Origin: an uncultured Clostridia bacterium
GTDB taxonomy: Bacteria > Bacillota > Clostridia > UBA1381
Direction of reading: 5' to 3'
Length of the DNA stretch: 16,113 nt
NCBI GenBank assembly: GCA_934454215.1
Contig: CAKSGG010000074.1
Coordinates: 1 to 16,113 of the forward strand
The first letter of the stretch is position 1, and each line of letters begins with the position of its first letter. The position numbers and the translations under genes were made by a program. The notes under the pieces are model-generated. The model saw nothing but the letters and a program-made list of their open reading frames with translations, was not told where the DNA came from and did no database searches. Shown here in pieces: positions 14,347 to 16,113 of the stretch.

Positions 14347-14385
14347 GATTTCGGTAACTTAATTATAATTCGATTTCGGAAACTT
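14347..14385. promoter_or_regulatory. Tandem operator-like repeats overlapping the marR promoter
   Basis: GATTTCGGTAACTT (14347-14360) and GATTTCGGAAACTT (14372-14385) are direct repeats matching at 13 of 14 bases and spaced 25 bases start to start. One lies between the -35 and -10 boxes and the other just downstream of -10. This arrangement is typical of autorepression by a MarR dimer. The 25-base phasing is not an exact whole number of helical turns (10.5), so the two sites would lie on partly different faces. Confidence 0.7.
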
Positions 14386-14390
14386 GTCAA
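14362..14390 (-). promoter_or_regulatory. Consensus sigma-A promoter of the marR gene
   Basis: On the minus strand, TTGACA (complement of 14385-14390) and TATAAT (complement of 14362-14367) match the consensus at every base and are exactly 17 bases apart. It points at the marR start at 14320. A promoter this strong suggests that it must be held down by a repressor. Confidence 0.88.
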
Positions 14391-14571
14391 GTCTTTTTTA
14401 TAAATTTATAAATTTTAACCAAGTCTTAATGCCAATATATATTTGTGAAAATATATATTACGCTGTGTTATATCAAAACAAGATTTTTGACTTCTCACAC
14501 ACAAGTCTTGACTGAAACTTTTTTCAAAAAACTTTGTCAAAAATCGTTTTTCGGCTGTAGCAGTAATAGAG
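14391..14571. other. AT-rich spacer with inverted repeats, no gene seen
   Basis: No credible coding frame is present. A perfect 11-base A/T palindrome with a GTGA loop lies at 14434-14459. GATTTTTGAC (14482-14491) is the exact reverse complement of GTCAAAAATC (14536-14545), and the short stem GACTT/AAGTC (14489-14493/14503-14507) overlaps its left arm. These could be scars of the mobile element whose recombinase remnant follows. Confidence 0.5.
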
Positions 14572-14909
14572 GGACAAGTAAAAATTTTAAAAAGAATGGA
14601 ATACATAGGCTGCACGGAAATTTTTAATAATACGCAGGAGCCGATTATTTCAAAGGAACAATGGGAACGGGTACAGAAATTGAGGAAAAATATGTGAATG
14701 AATTTGTGGAAAAAATTATAATTCACATTCACGATAAATCAGGCGGGCACAGAGTACAGAAAACACAAATTATTTTTAATTTTATCGGTGAATTTGCTCC
14801 GCCGAAAGAGTTTATTCCCGATAAAAAGAAAATTCCGCAAGACTTTTTTGAGCCTTGCGGAAAATTACTTCCTTATCAATGCCGTACTTTATGCAGCAGT
14901 CTTTTTTGA
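14572..14909 (+). pseudogene. Decayed large serine recombinase with DUF4368-type C-terminus
   Basis: Two pieces of a transposon-type serine recombinase are readable on the plus strand in different frames. Piece one (14572-14697) reads VKILKRMEYIGCT, then IFNNTQEPIISKEQWERVQ, and stops at TGA 14695-14697. Intact family members have several tens of residues between the YIG-x-T motif and the IF-x-NTQEPII motif, so an internal deletion is likely. Piece two (from about 14694) reads VNEFVEKIIIHIHDKSGGHR and FNFIGEF, the characteristic DUF4368 end. It should be separated from piece one by over a hundred residues. The catalytic N-terminal serine domain is missing altogether. The product would not be functional. 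Assignment rests on motif recall, not alignment. Confidence 0.7.
14821..14862 (-). terminator. Probable terminator of the metallophosphoesterase gene
   Basis: TTCCGCAAG (14833-14841) and CTTGCGGAA (14854-14862) form a perfect 9-base stem with a 12-base loop. Only on the minus strand is it followed by a T-rich run (complement of 14821-14832). It sits about 100 bases downstream of the minus-strand gene ending at 14962 and overlaps the end of the recombinase remnant. Confidence 0.6.
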
Positions 14910-14961
14910 CTTTTCAGCTTGATACAGCGAGGGGGGATTTCAGCGGCTGAATACAGCCTTT

Positions 14962-16095
14962 TTATATGATTTCTCCGCCGAGGTTTTCGCCCTTGCTGTC
15001 AATGAATATAACTTCAATGTTATTTGCGTTAAAGATAAATCCTGCACCTGCATAGTAGTTTTCTTCGTCTTCGGAATATATTCCTTTCGGCATTGAGCCG
15101 AGAACAAGAGGGCAAGGCTGACGGTGCAAATCACTGATTTTTTTGCCTGAAACAATTCTGTCGCAATAGCCCGGCTCAAAGATGCCTATATCATGCTCAT
15201 GACCGCAAATCATAACATCGGGCCGAACGTTATCCTCAAGAAGTCTTGCCCATTTGTTATAAATTTCATGCTCAATATCAAACGGCGGTTGGTGTTTCCA
15301 TGTAAACGGAGTGTGAACAATAACAAGCTTGTGTTTTATTCCGTCCGCTTTATATTCTTCGGCGCTGTGCTTGATTACCTTTTCCAAGTATTTTGTTTCA
15401 CGCTTTCTGAATTGGTGACAGCATACAGTGTTTCCGTATTCGGGATTGGTATCGGATTTGTCCTCGCCGCTGTCCATAACAATTCCCCAAATGTTACCGA
15501 GTCTGAAAGTGTAATAAGAATTGCCGTTTTCACACGGTGTATGCTCCGCTATGTTTTCAGCAAAAATTCCTCTTGTGTCATGGTTTCCTCTGGAGAAAAT
15601 AACAGGAATATTTCCGTGGGTTATCTGTGCGGCTATTTCATATATATTGTCAAAGTTTGAAATATCACCGCTGTGGTCGGGAATATCACCGTTCATTATA
15701 AGAAAATCAAGCTTTCCGATTTTTTCTTTAAATTGCAGTGCCGCTTCAACCGGTGCGTCGACCGAATTATGTGCGTCTGCTATATGAAATGCCGTTACGC
15801 CGTCGCCCTCGACAGGAAAAAATTCAAATTCCTGTGATTCTATTTCGCCCGTTTCCGAAAAATACGGCTTGCGCTCAATGATTTTTCGCCAGCATACGGT
15901 GTATCTCCTTTCTTTATTAAGCTCTTCTGCGGGAACGGTCATTCGGTGAGTGGTTACCGCCGAGCGTATTATTCCGTTTGAGTCATCGTAATAATTTTCA
16001 TCTCCCACTTTTACCCACATAAGCGTTTGACAGTTTACGGGAACCATAATCTGATAATCGCTACCTACAGCAAATACGGCAGGCTCTGTTTTCAT
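14962..16095 (-). CDS. Calcineurin-like metallophosphoesterase
   Basis: A 377-residue cytosolic phosphoesterase with all metal-binding motifs of the calcineurin superfamily: Asp107 and His109 in ADAHN, Asp137 in NGDIPD, Asn171-His172-Asp173 in RGNHD, His261 in VHTPF, and His299/His301 in GHEH. Residues 1 to about 95 form a beta-rich region with conserved tryptophans, resembling the fibronectin/Ig-like N-terminal domain of purple acid phosphatases. No signal peptide is present, so it is probably intracellular, and the natural substrate is unknown. The start at 16095 is supported by an AGGGA ribosome site in the last bases of the window. It is transcribed away from the window edge and shows no functional link to the redox operon. 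Confidence 0.88.
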   Translation of the reverse strand: MKTEPAVFAVGSDYQIMVPVNCQTLMWVKVGDENYYDDSNGIIRSAVTTHRMTVPAEELNKERRYTVCWRKIIERKPYFSETGEIESQEFEFFPVEGDGVTAFHIADAHNSVDAPVEAALQFKEKIGKLDFLIMNGDIPDHSGDISNFDNIYEIAAQITHGNIPVIFSRGNHDTRGIFAENIAEHTPCENGNSYYTFRLGNIWGIVMDSGEDKSDTNPEYGNTVCCHQFRKRETKYLEKVIKHSAEEYKADGIKHKLVIVHTPFTWKHQPPFDIEHEIYNKWARLLEDNVRPDVMICGHEHDIGIFEPGYCDRIVSGKKISDLHRQPCPLVLGSMPKGIYSEDEENYYAGAGFIFNANNIEVIFIDSKGENLGGEII

Positions 16096-16113
16096 TATTG
16101 AATCCCTAATTAT

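Noticed and set aside
14415..14732. Minus-strand frame of 105 codons in the AT-rich region
   Set aside because: It runs antisense to the recombinase remnant and through inverted repeats; no family resemblance that I trust.
14945..14963. Small GGCTG/CAGCC hairpin followed by five T on the plus strand
   Set aside because: The stem is only 5 bases and no live plus-strand gene ends there; it may be chance.
15193..15660. Plus-strand frame of 155 codons opposite the phosphoesterase
   Set aside because: It is a shadow of a gene with complete metal-binding motifs on the minus strand.
1..16113. CRISPR arrays, tRNA or rRNA genes
   Set aside because: No regularly spaced repeats, cloverleaf-like or rRNA-like stretches were seen.

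Overview
The window looks like chromosomal DNA of an anaerobic member of the Clostridia (Bacillota), probably a gut- or sediment-type fermenter. The reasons are strong AGGAGG-type ribosome binding sites, moderate-to-low GC content with AT-rich intergenic DNA, an oxygen-sensitive Hdr/Flx flavin-based electron-transfer locus, a group-B-like [FeFe] hydrogenase, and a remnant of a DUF4368-type serine recombinase. No species can be named from the sequence alone.

Region 1 (3-280) holds the last 37 codons of an upstream gene and an AT-rich leader with inverted repeats and a plausible promoter. Region 2 (281-13202) is one compact array of 13 plus-strand genes with gaps of at most 40 bases and five gene overlaps: a lactate/malate dehydrogenase carrying the malate-type Arg; class II fumarase; hdrB, hdrC and hdrA; flxD (mvhD-like), flxC, flxB and flxA; a three-cluster iron-sulfur protein; a fumarate-reductase-type flavoprotein; a small PQ-loop/SemiSWEET-like membrane protein; and an [FeFe] hydrogenase. 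It ends in a structured segment and a strong bidirectional terminator (13282-13325).

Region 3 (13470-14390, minus strand) is a MarR regulator with a perfect consensus promoter and repeated operator-like sites, followed by a MATE efflux pump gene that is cut off after about 66 codons and continues into an unrelated tail. Region 4 (14391-14961) holds AT-rich palindromes and a deletion-ridden serine recombinase pseudogene. Region 5 (14962-16095, minus strand) is an intact calcineurin-type metallophosphoesterase.

The central hypothesis is that the 13-gene array encodes a soluble, quinone-independent fumarate respiration module. The dehydrogenase and fumarase would make fumarate from oxaloacetate via malate. 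FlxA would take electrons from NADH, and FlxBCD-HdrABC would split or confurcate them at the HdrA flavin. One branch would go to low-potential ferredoxin and the other through HdrC/HdrB and the extra iron-sulfur protein to the FrdA-like flavoprotein, making succinate. The hydrogenase could then exchange electrons between ferredoxin and H2. The subunit identities rest on visible motifs. The assembly into one bifurcating NADH:ferredoxin/fumarate oxidoreductase is inference.
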